Origin: Clostridiales bacterium UBA2658
Lineage (GTDB): Bacteria; Bacillota; Clostridia; Oscillospirales; Oscillospiraceae
Direction: 5' to 3'
Assembly: GCA_002359425.1 (NCBI GenBank)
Contig: DEMY01000098.1
Span: 17,959 to 25,161, forward strand
Length of the DNA stretch: 7,203 nt
Position 1 is the stretch's first letter. Each line of letters starts with the position of its first letter. The translations under genes and the position numbers were made by a program. The notes under the pieces are model-generated. The model was not told where the DNA came from. It saw only the letters and a program-made list of their open reading frames with translations, and did not search any database. Of the stretch, positions 6,327 through 7,203 are shown one piece after another.

Positions 6327-6410
6327 CAGGCTGTTGTTTTCTGATGTTGAAATCTGCTGAATTTAAATGCCTGATTTCTTGTTAAGTCAATTTTCAACAA
6401 TGCGTTGGCC

Positions 6411-7004
6411 TCATAAATCCTGCCACATATCTGTTAACTTTTGGATGTGCTTATCATTGCTCCATAACAGACAGGATATGCTTCCCAAAATGCCGGTGCA
6501 GAGGAACATTACAGCCATCCCGCTCCCTGCGCCTTTTCCGACAAAATTCTGTAGCAGCTCGGAAAACGGGTTCATAGAGAGCCTGAAGGGTTCAAATACA
6601 TAATCAGCGAGAAATCCGCCAAGCAGAATACCGGCAGGAGTTGTACAATACTGGATCGCGTTACGCGCGGAAAAAATTCTTCCCTGCATTTTCTCTGGAA
6701 CACGATGATAGAGTATCACGTTCTGCGCCGCACTAACAAAAGGGATCGGAATACTTGCCGCAAGCCCTGCAATGCACCATAGCGTCAAGTTTTGGCCCAA
6801 CCCCATCAAAAGGTCTCCGGCAACAAAGGAAATCCCCGCAGAAAGATACAGCACTTTCACTGTATTTTGGGGCAACTTAATAAGCGAGACAAGCAGTCCG
6901 CCAAGGATACCACCGATGCCTAATACGCCGCTTACAATTCCGAGGGTGTACTCACTGCCGCCGCTGCGAGCAAGAATCATTGGCGAAAGAATGTTCTCAT
7001 AGGT
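6411..7004 (-). pseudogene. MFS efflux transporter, C-terminal half only
   Basis: The minus strand from about 7004 to TGA at 6411 encodes YENILSPMILARSGG, then helices around GIVSGVLGIGGILGGLLVSL, VLYLSAGISFVAGDLLMGL, and an AASIPIPFVSAAQNVILY segment. The motif VPEKMQGRIFSARNAIQ (the loop motif of MFS_3-type macrolide/drug efflux proteins) follows, then GILLGGFLADYVFEP and a last helix GMAVMFLCTGILG. Whole transporters of this type have about 400-430 residues and 12 helices; only about 198 residues and 6 helices are here. The stop is natural. The 5' side ends abruptly near 7005-7013, where a plus-strand gene fragment begins. The ATG at 6980 is an internal methionine with no ribosome site. 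The segment is AT-richer than its neighbours, which fits separate origin. Confidence 0.88.
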
Positions 7005-7012
7005 GTGTATCG

Positions 7013-7203
7013 CAGACCGCGGGCAGACCGCTGCCGGAATTTGCGCAGAAGGAAAACGCCCTCAAGGCAGCCGAAATGTCGATAAAGGACGACTACAACA
7101 TGATCGACGGCATCATCAACAACGGCCCGAAGCAACCCGAATGCGAGCCGGAGAAGCCGTCCGTCCCCACCCGTCTCCGCAGTACCGCTCCGGAAGCGGA
7201 AAC
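7013..7203 (+). CDS. Fragment of a conjugative-element protein (DUF4316/YodL-like), runs off the right edge
   Basis: From about 7013 the plus strand is open to the window end and reads QTAGRPLPEFAQKENALKAA, then EMSIKDDYNMIDGIINNGP, then a proline- and glutamate-rich stretch with KPSVPTRLRS. The DYNMIDGIINN signature and the KPS segment after it resemble the linker and C-terminal region of large polyvalent proteins (DUF4316/YodL type) found in Clostridia integrative conjugative elements. That match is from memory. No start codon or ribosome site lies in front: the frame upstream runs straight into antisense MFS sequence, so the 5' part has been lost at the junction. Whether the gene is complete to the right cannot be seen. 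The charged, repeat-free sequence indicates a cytoplasmic protein. Confidence 0.55.

Noticed and set aside
1..7203. CRISPR array, tRNA or rRNA gene, complete insertion sequence
   Set aside because: No spaced direct repeats, cloverleaf or ribosomal motifs, transposase or paired terminal repeats were found on reading both strands.

Overview
The window looks like a chromosome segment of a gut-type Clostridia bacterium, probably Oscillospiraceae-like. The reasons are the GC-rich coding DNA with AT-rich spacers, strong AGGAGG-type ribosome sites, an anaerobic-type cobalamin gene (cbiC), VanW-like and BlaI-like genes, and a secreted-protein N-terminus of a kind I associate with these bacteria. The taxonomic guess rests on recalled family resemblance, not on a search.

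Layout. (1) 2-460, plus strand: 3' part of cobalt-precorrin-8 methylmutase, followed by a spacer with a 17-bp perfect hairpin (613-655). (2) 842-2727, minus strand: a two-gene unit. A VanW-family gene has lost its middle but keeps its ribosome site, and it overlaps by 8 bp an intact 504-residue polytopic membrane protein of unknown function. (3) About 3010-3445, minus strand: a dead BlaI/MecI-family repressor gene. It has an ATA where the start codon should be, three in-frame stops and a frameshift, yet its promoter and a palindromic operator-like site over the -10 box look intact. (4) 3770-5447, plus strand: a coupled pair of intact membrane-protein genes, the second an RDD-family protein with a large extracytoplasmic tail, followed by a 12-bp tandem repeat and a good intrinsic terminator (5665-5710). 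(5) 5711-6059: AT-rich spacer, possibly with a decayed minus-strand gene. (6) 6060-7203: a mosaic of gene pieces. These are the signal-peptide end of a large secreted protein, the C-terminal half of an MFS efflux transporter on the minus strand, and, abutting it head-on, an internal piece of what looks like a conjugative-element (DUF4316/YodL-type) protein that leaves the window.

The main theme is gene decay and recombination. At least four genes (VanW-like, BlaI-like, the secreted protein, MFS) are broken, and the right-edge gene lacks its 5' end at an abrupt junction. The intact genes of unknown role are the 504-residue membrane protein and the 3770-5447 pair. All three are cell-envelope proteins, and the 504-residue and RDD proteins share a plan of membrane-spanning N-terminus plus large soluble tail. 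No RNA gene, CRISPR array or complete insertion sequence was seen. I did not find a clearly new system. The best leads are the preserved operator next to a dead repressor, the membrane-protein units, and the junction near 7005-7013.
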